A stretch of 12,041 nt of DNA. Origin: an uncultured Bacteriovorax sp. GTDB lineage: Bacteria; Bdellovibrionota; Bacteriovoracia; Bacteriovoracales; Bacteriovoracaceae. The notes beneath the pieces were generated by a model, which saw only the letters and a program-made list of their open reading frames with translations, had not been told where the DNA came from and ran no database searches. Each line of letters begins with the position of its first letter. Position 1 is the stretch's first letter. Shown in pieces: positions 5,562-12,041 of the stretch. The position numbers and the translations under genes were made by a program. The DNA lies in assembly GCA_946482295.1 (NCBI GenBank), contig CAMLRB010000109.1, forward strand, positions 1-12,041. Direction: 5' to 3'.

Positions 5562-6590
5562 TTATTTGTAGCCGACGGATTCTGGAATAAATGTTTCGAT
5601 CGCTTCTTTTAAATTGAAGATGGCGTGGAGTTCATCACCTTCAGGTTTAGAGACTGGACGGGCAAGACCTAAAAGGTGTTTATTTTCGTTATAAACCCAG
5701 TAGAGTTCTTCGGATACAATATCGTCTGGATGATCATTGGCGACTCTCTGAACTTCATTTAAACGGAAACGGTGGCCTCTCAGATAGGTTTTTGTTTGCT
5801 CAAACGTAAGATCAACATTATCGAGGCGAAGGGCCTGATCGAGGGGGGTTCCCCAACGCTCCAGATCGAAAGGATCAGATCTTTTCGGCCAGTCTGTTTC
5901 CCGAATGGCATTTTCCGCAAAATTTTCGCCGATGGCCGTGCGTTCTAGAACTTTAAGAGAACCATGTCCCCCTAGCAATACAGATATTTCTTCAAAGAGA
6001 CTTCGAATATAAGTTCCGGAGCTGACGGTGACGCTAAATTCACAAGTGGGATAATCGTAACTTAAAATTTTGAAATCCAGGATTTCACGTTTCACTTTTT
6101 CTTTCGCCACTTCTTTTCCTGCGAGGGCCAAATGATACATGCGCTTGCCTTCAAATTTCGAAGCGGAATATTTGTGTGGAGCTTGCCAATACTCCCCTAG
6201 AAAATGTTTGCGAAGCTTTTCTTCTAAAGCTTCGAGGGAGTATTTTTGAAATTCTTCATCGATATGTTTTTCTTCAACTATGGCCGTTTCTAAATCACCA
6301 CTGTCTGTTTTGATTCCAAAACATCCGACGGCCCGATAGGTTTTTGGGAGCAACTGATGAACATATTCATTCATCCTTTGGGCCCCATTAATACCTATGA
6401 GCAAAACACCTTCTGCAAAAGGATCTAAAGTCCCAAAGTGTCCGATTTTTCCATAATCAAAATTAAGGTTGCGTTTGAAATGATGAACAACTTTAAAGGA
6501 TGACGGGCCCGACGGTTTGTAGACATTAAAGACGAGCGGAATTTTTTTATAATTGAGATCTTTAGTCTTGATCGTCATCGGAGCTGTCAT
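5562..6590 (-). CDS. truB: tRNA pseudouridine(55) synthase TruB
   Basis: TruB converts U55 of tRNA to pseudouridine in the T-loop and also helps tRNA folding. The 342-residue protein shows YKPSGPSSF near the N-terminus and the catalytic motif GHFGTLDPFAEGVL with the nucleophile Asp56. The active-site Tyr85 lies in KTYRA, and TDSGD, YSASKFEGKRMY and SSGTYIRSL match the family blocks in order. A C-terminal extension of about 80 residues occupies the place of the PUA-like domain. The E. coli enzyme has 314 residues. The first ATG (6590) overlaps the rbfA end by 29 nt; an ATG at 6578 is an equally possible start, and neither has a clear Shine-Dalgarno, so translation is probably coupled to rbfA. 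It is the last gene of the rimP operon here. Confidence 0.95.
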   Translation of the reverse strand: MTAPMTIKTKDLNYKKIPLVFNVYKPSGPSSFKVVHHFKRNLNFDYGKIGHFGTLDPFAEGVLLIGINGAQRMNEYVHQLLPKTYRAVGCFGIKTDSGDLETAIVEEKHIDEEFQKYSLEALEEKLRKHFLGEYWQAPHKYSASKFEGKRMYHLALAGKEVAKEKVKREILDFKILSYDYPTCEFSVTVSSGTYIRSLFEEISVLLGGHGSLKVLERTAIGENFAENAIRETDWPKRSDPFDLERWGTPLDQALRLDNVDLTFEQTKTYLRGHRFRLNEVQRVANDHPDDIVSEELYWVYNENKHLLGLARPVSKPEGDELHAIFNLKEAIETFIPESVGYK

Positions 6591-6948
6591 TAGATTTTTG
6601 ATTTTCAGAGTTAATCAAATCCATGATCTTTTTTTCTTCTTCAAATTGATTGTCGTAAATAAATGACAATGAAGGAACGTGACGAACGTCTAATACTTTA
6701 GCGAGTTCGGAACGCAAGAATCCCTTTGAAGCTTCAATGGCAACTTTCGCATCTCCTCTCGTCCCAGAGTCATAGGTATCCCATGAAACCGTGGCATAGC
6801 CGTAGTCAGGAGAGAGTTCAACTTTTGTGATGCTCACTTTTCTTAAGCGATCATCTTTTGTGTGAGAACGAAGAAGGCCGTTGATTTCATTCAACAGCCT
6901 TTCTTCATATTTTTCTTTCTTAAATTGATTCGGTTTTGCTTTCGCCAT
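6562..6948 (-). CDS. rbfA: 30S ribosome-binding factor RbfA
   Basis: RbfA binds the immature 30S subunit near the 5' end of 16S rRNA, helps its late maturation and supports growth in the cold. The 128-residue product has the KH-like fold signature: TKVELSPDYGYATVSW in the middle, then ASKGFLRSELAKVL and HVPSLSFIYDNQFEEEKKI towards the end, which match the GFLR...L...P.L.F..D family blocks. The last 15 residues are a low-complexity Asp/Ser tail. The ATG lies 3 nt after the infB stop and shows no clear Shine-Dalgarno, so translational coupling to infB is likely. Its 3' end overlaps the start of truB. Confidence 0.95.
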   Translation of the reverse strand: MAKAKPNQFKKEKYEERLLNEINGLLRSHTKDDRLRKVSITKVELSPDYGYATVSWDTYDSGTRGDAKVAIEASKGFLRSELAKVLDVRHVPSLSFIYDNQFEEEKKIMDLINSENQKSNDSSDDDQD

Positions 6949-6951
6949 AAA

Positions 6952-9864
6952 TTACAAGACTGGTCTTGCCTCTTTTGAACCTGATTGAGTCATCCCTGTT
7001 GCATCATCAAGAGTACGTTTCTTCTGAACCATCATGTAAGCTTCAAAAATATCAGCTTGTTTAATGTCAGAGTATCCTTCAAGCGCGATACCACATTCGT
7101 AACCATTCTTAACTTCTTTAACGTCATCTTTGAAACGTTTAAGCGAAGAAAGTTTCCCGTCGTGCATGATTTTTCCGTTTCTAAGAAGACGGATACCACA
7201 ACCTTGAGCAATTTTACCGTCGATAACATATGAACCGGCAATAACACCTGCTTTAGGAATGTTGAACACTTCGCGAACTTCAGCGCGACCAATGAATTCT
7301 TCAACGAACTCAGGATCAAGAAGACCTTCAAGAGCAAGTTTCACATCATTGATAAGTTCATAAATGATTGAGTAGTTTTTAATATCAACGCCTTTATCTT
7401 CGGCCATTTTACGAGCTGAAGTTACTGGACGCATGTTAAATCCAATGAGGAATCCATTAGCAGTTGACGCCATTTGAACATCTGAATCCGTAATCGGACC
7501 AACACCACCAGCGATAACTTTAACGGCAACTTCATCGTTTCCAAGAGATTCAACAGCAGATTTAATCGCTTCGTATGAACCTTGAACATCTGAACGAATG
7601 ATGAGGTTAAGAATTTTTTGTTCTTCACCCTCTTTAGAAGCATTCGAGAAGAAGTCTTCCAGAGATACTTTTTTCTTTTCCGGAGTTGCTTGCAGAAGTT
7701 TTCTTTCAGCTACGCGGTTTTCAGCGATTTTCTTCGCTTCTCTTTCATTCTTCACAACGTTTAAGCGATCACCTGGAGCTGGAGTGTCTTCAAGACCCAG
7801 GATTTGAACTGGAGTTGAAGGGCCCGCAGACTGCAGTTGAGCACCTAAATGATCGTTCAATGAACGAGCACGTCCAAACGTTTCACCAACAACAAGGTAG
7901 TCACCTTTATTGAGCGTTCCGGCCTGGATAAGAAGAGTGGCCATTGGTCCTCTTCCCTGTTCAATTTTAGATTCGATAACAACACCTTCTACTGCGCCTT
8001 TTGGATCAGCACGAAGTTCAAGCATTTCTGCTTGAAGAAGAATCGCTTCAAGAAGTTCATCAATCCCTTGCGACTTAAGTGCAGAAACGTGAACGTATTG
8101 AGTTGATCCACCCCAGTCTTCTGGAAGGAGATTGAATTCTGTTAGCTCTTGTTTAACTTTATCTGGATTTACACCTGGCTTATCCATCTTATTCACAGCT
8201 ACGATGATTGGAGTTCCAGCGTTTTCACAGAAACGAATTGATTCTTTCGTTTGTGGCATAACTCCGTCGTCTGCTGCAACAACTAAAACAACGATATCAG
8301 TAGCGTTAGCTCCACGTTGTCTCATGGCCCCGAAAGCCGCGTGGCCTGGAGTATCGAGGAAAGTAACAGTTTTTCCACCTTCTACTTTTACCGAGTAAGC
8401 ACCAATATGCTGAGTGATCCCACCAGCTTCACCTGCGGCCACTTTATCTTTTCTGATTGTATCAAGAAGAGTTGTTTTCCCGTGGTCAACGTGTCCCATG
8501 ATCGCAACAACCGGAGGACGAGTTGGAAATTTACTTTTTTCATCTTCTGAAACAGATGCTTTCTTAATGATTTTTTCTTCATTGAATGCACGATCTTCAA
8601 CACGGTAGTTGTAAAGAGCAGCGATATCAGCAGCTAATTTTGGACCGACGTAATCTGTTTCTTTAATAAGAAGGTTAAGTTTTAAAGCTTCATCAAGAAG
8701 GTCTTTAAACTTCACCGAAAGTTTTTTCGCAAGTTCGCCAAGCTCCACACCTTTGTGAATTTGAACTACACGCTTGCTTTCTTTTACTTCTGTAATCTCA
8801 GTTTGCTGAGTTGGTCCCACATAATCCTTTTTTCTCAAAATTTGAGTATAGATCGGACGTCCCGTTCCACTAAGCGCAGTATAAGATTTGAGTTCTTCTT
8901 CTGCACGAGACATAGTAATGGCCTGGGCCTTACTTGCGATGACTTTCTTACCAGTCATAAGCGAAGCAAGTCCACCCATACGTTTTTTATTTTCTTCTTC
9001 GTCTCCGCGTTTTTTCTCATCCATTTCTTCTTCAGTCATAGGCCCTGTTGAAGTTGAGAATTTCGGAGCAGCAGCACGAGCGGCCGCGGCAGCAGCTTTC
9101 GCCGCTTCTTCTTTTGCTTGATTTTCTTTAAAAAGAGGATCCTTAGAAGGAGTGTAGATCGGAGTGAAACGGTGCGGACGATCGATAGCGTTTTTGCGCT
9201 CTTCTGCTTTTTCCGCTGCAAGGGCCGCTTTATCAGCTGCCTTACGAGTAATAACTCCTTGCTCATTTGGTTGATCTTTTTTCGGCACCACTTTTTCAGG
9301 GCGTGCGACAACTCTTAATCCAGAAGTTGCTGTCTGCGCTGCAGGCTCAGTTCCGGCCTTGGCCACAACTTGTTCTTCTTGCTGCTCAACAGGAGCTTCT
9401 GTTTCTTCTTGTTCTTCAATTTCAACGGCAACAACTGGTGCTTCGAAGGTTTCTTCTTCGTGAGCTGCTTGAAGTGTTTCTTCTTGCTCTTCAGATTGAT
9501 CATCAGTTTTACGACGAATAACAGTTGCTTTTTTCTTCACTGTTTTCTTGGCCGCAGGTTTATCTTCACCTTCTTCAGTAGCTGCTTTTTTAGCAGCTAC
9601 TTTAGGTTCAGCTACTTTTTTCTCAACTGTTTTTGGAGCAGCTGCAGCTACTTTTTTACGAACAACTTTTTTCTTAGTGTCGCCAGAAGCAGCAACCTTC
9701 TCTTCTTCTTCTTTTTTTACTTCTGAAAGATATTTTTCAACATCACTGTCAGATAATTCTGTCATGTGATTTCGAACAGCGAAACCCTTCGCTTTTAACG
9801 CTTCGACGAGGTCGAGTGGCGCCATTTCTAAATCTTTTGCCAGTTCAAATATTTTTTTAGGCAT
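6952..9864 (-). CDS. infB: Translation initiation factor IF-2
   Basis: IF2 is the GTPase that places fMet-tRNA on the 30S subunit and drives 50S joining. The 970-residue protein begins with an IF2_N domain (1-48). A long Lys/Ala/Glu/Val-rich linker follows (50-330), then a second IF2_N-like block (about 366-425). G-domain motifs are complete: G1 GHVDHGKT (457-464), G2 GGITQHIGA (481-489), G3 DTPGH (504-508, His508 catalytic), G4 NKMD (558-561) and G5 SAL (594-596). Domain II, the linker domain and the fMet-tRNA-binding C-terminal domain follow to the end. It is longer than E. coli IF2 (890), with the extra length in the linker. Internal starts giving shorter isoforms are known in E. coli but I see no clear one here. 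GGAG (9871-9874) precedes the ATG by 6 nt; nusA ends 24 nt upstream. Confidence 0.97.
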   Translation of the reverse strand: MPKKIFELAKDLEMAPLDLVEALKAKGFAVRNHMTELSDSDVEKYLSEVKKEEEEKVAASGDTKKKVVRKKVAAAAPKTVEKKVAEPKVAAKKAATEEGEDKPAAKKTVKKKATVIRRKTDDQSEEQEETLQAAHEEETFEAPVVAVEIEEQEETEAPVEQQEEQVVAKAGTEPAAQTATSGLRVVARPEKVVPKKDQPNEQGVITRKAADKAALAAEKAEERKNAIDRPHRFTPIYTPSKDPLFKENQAKEEAAKAAAAAARAAAPKFSTSTGPMTEEEMDEKKRGDEEENKKRMGGLASLMTGKKVIASKAQAITMSRAEEELKSYTALSGTGRPIYTQILRKKDYVGPTQQTEITEVKESKRVVQIHKGVELGELAKKLSVKFKDLLDEALKLNLLIKETDYVGPKLAADIAALYNYRVEDRAFNEEKIIKKASVSEDEKSKFPTRPPVVAIMGHVDHGKTTLLDTIRKDKVAAGEAGGITQHIGAYSVKVEGGKTVTFLDTPGHAAFGAMRQRGANATDIVVLVVAADDGVMPQTKESIRFCENAGTPIIVAVNKMDKPGVNPDKVKQELTEFNLLPEDWGGSTQYVHVSALKSQGIDELLEAILLQAEMLELRADPKGAVEGVVIESKIEQGRGPMATLLIQAGTLNKGDYLVVGETFGRARSLNDHLGAQLQSAGPSTPVQILGLEDTPAPGDRLNVVKNEREAKKIAENRVAERKLLQATPEKKKVSLEDFFSNASKEGEEQKILNLIIRSDVQGSYEAIKSAVESLGNDEVAVKVIAGGVGPITDSDVQMASTANGFLIGFNMRPVTSARKMAEDKGVDIKNYSIIYELINDVKLALEGLLDPEFVEEFIGRAEVREVFNIPKAGVIAGSYVIDGKIAQGCGIRLLRNGKIMHDGKLSSLKRFKDDVKEVKNGYECGIALEGYSDIKQADIFEAYMMVQKKRTLDDATGMTQSGSKEARPVL

Positions 9865-9888
9865 TCGTAACTCCGATTTATTTCATAC

Positions 9889-11301
9889 TTACTTCAATTT
9901 AAAGGCCGCAAGTTCTTCTCTTAAGCGTCTTTCAGCATCAGAGAACTTGTCTTTTTCACCACCAGCTGTCTTATCTTCCTTGTGCTTATCTAGTAAACCT
10001 TTATAAGCAGGAACTGCTGAAGCTGAAACTAATTCATCTTCATCATCATCAAGACTGATCGTGCCTTTTTCAATAGCTTCGTGAGTGTCTTTTAAGATTT
10101 GAGCTGCGTCCGCTTCATTACCGTGGAGCATTCCCGCTAATGTAGCAGCATCCATTGCCGCAAGATCACCAATCGACATAATGCCTGATTGAACCATCAT
10201 CTGTGCGCGAGCATCAGAAACTGAAACAATCTGCATAAGGCTTTCAACGGCCTTTTTGATTTTTTCTTGAAGCTTAGTTTTAGAAATAATGTTGATTTTA
10301 TATCCAGTTAACATCGCTGCAAGGCGAACGTTTTGTCCACGTCTTCCGATCGCTAGAGACAATTGGTCTTCTTCAACAACAACGTCCATTGAGTGGTTGC
10401 CGTGATCAACTTGAATATTGGCAATTTCAGAAGGAGCAAGAGCAGCGCGAGCAAAAACTTCAACATCAGAGTTCCAACGAACGATATCGATTTTTTCACC
10501 TTGAAGTTCGTTAACAACGTTTTGAACGCGAGATCCTTTCATACCAACACATGCACCAACTGGATCGATTTCACGATCTGCAGTAAATACGGCGATCTTC
10601 GCACGTTGACCTGGTTCACGAGCGGCTGATTTAATTTCGATATTACCATCTAGGATTTCTGGAACTTCTTGTTCGAAAAGTTTTACAAGGTACATTGGTG
10701 ATGTACGAGAAAGACGGATTTCTGGTCCACGGTTTGTCATAACTACTTCTGATAAGTAGGCCTGGATTCTGTCACCTGTTTTGAAGTTTTCACCAGGGAT
10801 AATTTCTTTACGTGAAAGAACCGCATCTGATTTACCAAGGTCAACGATGACGTTTCCGCGCTCGTATCTTCTAGCGATACCAGTTACAAGTTCACCTTCT
10901 CTGTGTTTGAAATCAGAGAATAGGATTTCTCTTTCAGCATCACGAACTTTTTGGAAAATGATCTGACGAGCTGTCTGAACATCAACGCGAGTGAAGTTTG
11001 GGTTTTCAATTCTAATCCCGAGCTGATCACCAATTTCAACTTCGCTATCAAGATTTCTAGCTTCGTTAAGTGTGATTTCGATGATTGGATCTTTTACTGA
11101 TTCTACTACGTTTTTATATTGGTAGATTTCAATTTCATCTTCTGCATCGTTGTAACGAGTTTCGTACTCGCCTTGGATTCCGTATTTTTTTCTAGCTGTG
11201 ACTAAGAAAGCTTGTTCAATCGCACGAACAACAACTCTCTTGTCGATTCCACGATCCTTTCCTAATGTTTCAATCATTCGTCCTAATTCTGAAAAATTCA
11301 T
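9889..11301 (-). CDS. nusA: Transcription termination/antitermination factor NusA
   Basis: NusA binds RNA polymerase near the RNA exit channel, promotes pausing and intrinsic termination, and joins rRNA antitermination complexes. The 470-residue protein shows the NusA N-terminal domain (1-125), an S1 domain (about 132-200, [19 protein letters not shown]), KH1 with GMKGSR (253-258) and KH2 with GRRGQN (319-324). A helix-hairpin-helix-like region follows (about 355-415). The last 55 residues are acidic and then charged, and the second acidic repeat of the E. coli protein is not evident. The Shine-Dalgarno GAGGAAGG (11307-11314) is 5 nt from the ATG, the strongest in the operon. It starts 36 nt after rimP; the ylxR and L7Ae-like genes often found between nusA and infB are absent. 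Confidence 0.97.
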   Translation of the reverse strand: MNFSELGRMIETLGKDRGIDKRVVVRAIEQAFLVTARKKYGIQGEYETRYNDAEDEIEIYQYKNVVESVKDPIIEITLNEARNLDSEVEIGDQLGIRIENPNFTRVDVQTARQIIFQKVRDAEREILFSDFKHREGELVTGIARRYERGNVIVDLGKSDAVLSRKEIIPGENFKTGDRIQAYLSEVVMTNRGPEIRLSRTSPMYLVKLFEQEVPEILDGNIEIKSAAREPGQRAKIAVFTADREIDPVGACVGMKGSRVQNVVNELQGEKIDIVRWNSDVEVFARAALAPSEIANIQVDHGNHSMDVVVEEDQLSLAIGRRGQNVRLAAMLTGYKINIISKTKLQEKIKKAVESLMQIVSVSDARAQMMVQSGIMSIGDLAAMDAATLAGMLHGNEADAAQILKDTHEAIEKGTISLDDDEDELVSASAVPAYKGLLDKHKEDKTAGGEKDKFSDAERRLREELAAFKLK

Positions 11302-11337
11302 CTGAACCTTCCTCTTTATGTTAATTAAAAAATAAAC

Positions 11338-11859
11338 TTATTCTTTATGGTTAATATCTGTTTCTAAATTGGCCTTTTTTACTTGATCAAAAGGAATTTC
11401 TACTCGCGAACCTTTTGCGTCCACGACGATTCCTAAATCCGTTACTTCAAGCAGCTTCACTTTAATCTTGAGATTATTACGAAGGGCCTTTGGGAAATCC
11501 GGATATTTTTCTTCATCAATTTTTTTCACAAGATGCAATTGAACTTCTTGCCCTACTACATCTTTAAAATGCGAAAGCTGTGAAAGTCCGCGATAGAGAC
11601 CTGGAGAAGAAACTTCGAGTGTGAAGTTATCTGGAATCCAAGTTTCAGTTTCCATGTACGGATTAAAGCCGCGATCTACTTTCACGCAGTCATCAAGAAC
11701 GGCCGTTTTCGTTTCTGGATTCATGATGTAGACAACGAGGTTGCCTGATGGTCCATGCCATTCCATCTCGTAAAGTTCGAGATTGTTTTCAGCTAGAATT
11801 TTTTGAGTCAGTTCATAAAACTTAAGTTCTAATCCCTGACGTGGGCCTTTGAGCACCAT
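11338..11859 (-). CDS. rimP: Ribosome maturation factor RimP
   Basis: RimP assists early 30S assembly by binding S12 and its rRNA surroundings. The 173-residue reading from the ATG at 11857-11859 is preferred. An in-frame GTG at 11904 would place the start inside a terminator hairpin and add the hydrophobic stretch DFLFRPFFLLW, which is foreign to the family. The hallmark LEVSSPGLYRGL (81-92) matches the family's LEVSSPG-x-x-RPL block. It is preceded by an alpha/beta N-terminal domain and followed by an SH3-like C-terminal domain (about 95-165, ending EIPFDQVKKANLE). Only a weak GGG lies upstream of the ATG as a possible ribosome binding site. It is the first gene of the operon, and its expression probably depends on read-through of the terminator 17 nt upstream. 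Confidence 0.93.
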   Translation of the reverse strand: MVLKGPRQGLELKFYELTQKILAENNLELYEMEWHGPSGNLVVYIMNPETKTAVLDDCVKVDRGFNPYMETETWIPDNFTLEVSSPGLYRGLSQLSHFKDVVGQEVQLHLVKKIDEEKYPDFPKALRNNLKIKVKLLEVTDLGIVVDAKGSRVEIPFDQVKKANLETDINHKE

Positions 11860-11875
11860 TTTTTTAACCCATAAT

Positions 11876-11908
11876 AAAAAAAAAGGGCGGAATAAAAAAT
11901 CCACCCTT
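11876..11908 (-). terminator. Intrinsic terminator just upstream of rimP (candidate attenuator)
   Basis: On the minus strand AAGGGTGGA (11908-11900) pairs with TCCGCCCTT (11891-11883), including one G-U pair, over an 8-nt loop. An uninterrupted T-run reaches 11876. On the plus strand no T-run follows, so the signal is directional towards rimP. Its place between the likely rimP promoter and the rimP ATG means it would stop operon transcripts early unless read through. Confidence 0.65.
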
Positions 11909-11928
11909 ACTATTTAGTACTTTAAATA

Positions 11929-12006
11929 CTCGTTTTCGGAGGTAATGTTTTGAGAAAAGACTTTTCAAGAACTCTTGAAAACACCTCAAATAAAAATCAT
12001 TACGAG
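11929..12006. repeat. Nested dyad in the rimP leader / divergent region
   Basis: Four inverted-repeat arms share nearly one centre (about 11972): TTTTCAAGA (11962-11970)/TCTTGAAAA (11973-11981), TTTGAG (11949-11954)/CTCAAA (11985-11990), GTAATG (11942-11947)/CATTAC (11998-12003) and CTC (11929-11931)/GAG (12004-12006). As RNA from either strand it would form one long imperfect hairpin. A smaller AU-rich hairpin, TATTTA (11911-11916)/TAAATA (11923-11928), lies between it and the terminator. Confidence 0.7.
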
Positions 12007-12041
12007 GTCACTATAACAAAAATTCTATCAAATGCAAACAT
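11950..12041 (+). CDS. Possible start of a divergent gene, unrecognised, truncated by the window end
   Basis: A TTG at 11950 follows a strong Shine-Dalgarno (GGAGG, 11938-11942) by 7 nt and opens 30 codons without a stop to the window end. The beginning reads (M)RKDFSRTLENTSNKNHYEV and resembles ordinary protein, but is too short for a family call. An ATG at 11945-11947 is followed by a stop after one codon, so it cannot be the start. The reading passes through the nested dyad and over the likely rimP promoter, so it competes with a purely regulatory view of this stretch. No convincing plus-strand promoter is visible. Confidence 0.4.
   Translation, partial: MRKDFSRTLENTSNKNHYEVTITKILSNAN
12010..12037 (-). 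promoter_or_regulatory. Likely sigma-70 promoter of the rimP operon
   Basis: On the minus strand TTGCAT (12037-12032) and TATAGT (12015-12010) are separated by 16 bp, with a TGT extended -10 directly upstream of TATAGT. Transcription would start near 12003, at the outer arm of the nested dyad, giving a leader of about 144 nt before the rimP ATG. Confidence 0.55.

Noticed and set aside
9370..9726. Phe/Ser-rich plus-strand frames opposite the IF2 linker
   Set aside because: They are complements of the Lys/Glu/Ala-rich coding sequence of infB; the low-complexity composition explains the lack of stops.
11860..11904. GTG start at 11904 for rimP
   Set aside because: It lies within the terminator stem, and the added residues are unlike RimP N-termini.
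1..12041. tRNA or rRNA genes, CRISPR arrays, insertion sequences, phage or att sites
   Set aside because: None was seen on either strand; the only repeats are the coding repeats and the hairpins listed.

Overview
The window looks like chromosomal DNA of a moderately AT-rich Gram-negative bacterium. The gene style (lipoprotein e(P4)-type phosphatase, repeat-bearing secreted protein, PTPS with an altered active site, very long Lys/Ala/Glu-rich IF2) best suits the Bdellovibrionota, perhaps a Bacteriovorax/Peredibacter-like lineage. That placement is inference from protein flavour, not from a marker gene.

Left part (1-2591): a minus-strand pair encodes an N-terminally extended RNase HI and, 11 nt downstream, a lipoprotein acid phosphatase/5'-nucleotidase that runs off the left edge. 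Divergent from it, a plus-strand pair encodes a 6-pyruvoyl-tetrahydropterin synthase homologue, with Glu where the catalytic Cys normally sits, and an MpaA-like M14 murein-peptide amidase.

Middle (2592-5561): a 222-nt gene-free stretch with marked RNA-folding potential, including a hairpin that would hide the ribosome binding site, precedes a gene for a secreted 554-residue protein with four Cys-framed repeats and an unassigned C-terminal domain. It converges, through two terminator hairpins, on a minus-strand gene for an unusual membrane-anchored protein with a C-terminal single-[4Fe-4S] ferredoxin domain.

Right part (5562-12041): the classical translation/transcription operon rimP-nusA-infB-rbfA-truB on the minus strand. 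Its products mature the 30S subunit (RimP, RbfA), control elongation and termination (NusA), deliver initiator tRNA (IF2) and make tRNA psi55 (TruB). Upstream of rimP lie a good extended -10 promoter, a nested dyad and a Rho-independent terminator just before the start codon. Together they form a strong candidate transcription attenuator. The same DNA on the plus strand opens a possible divergent gene, which is cut by the window edge.
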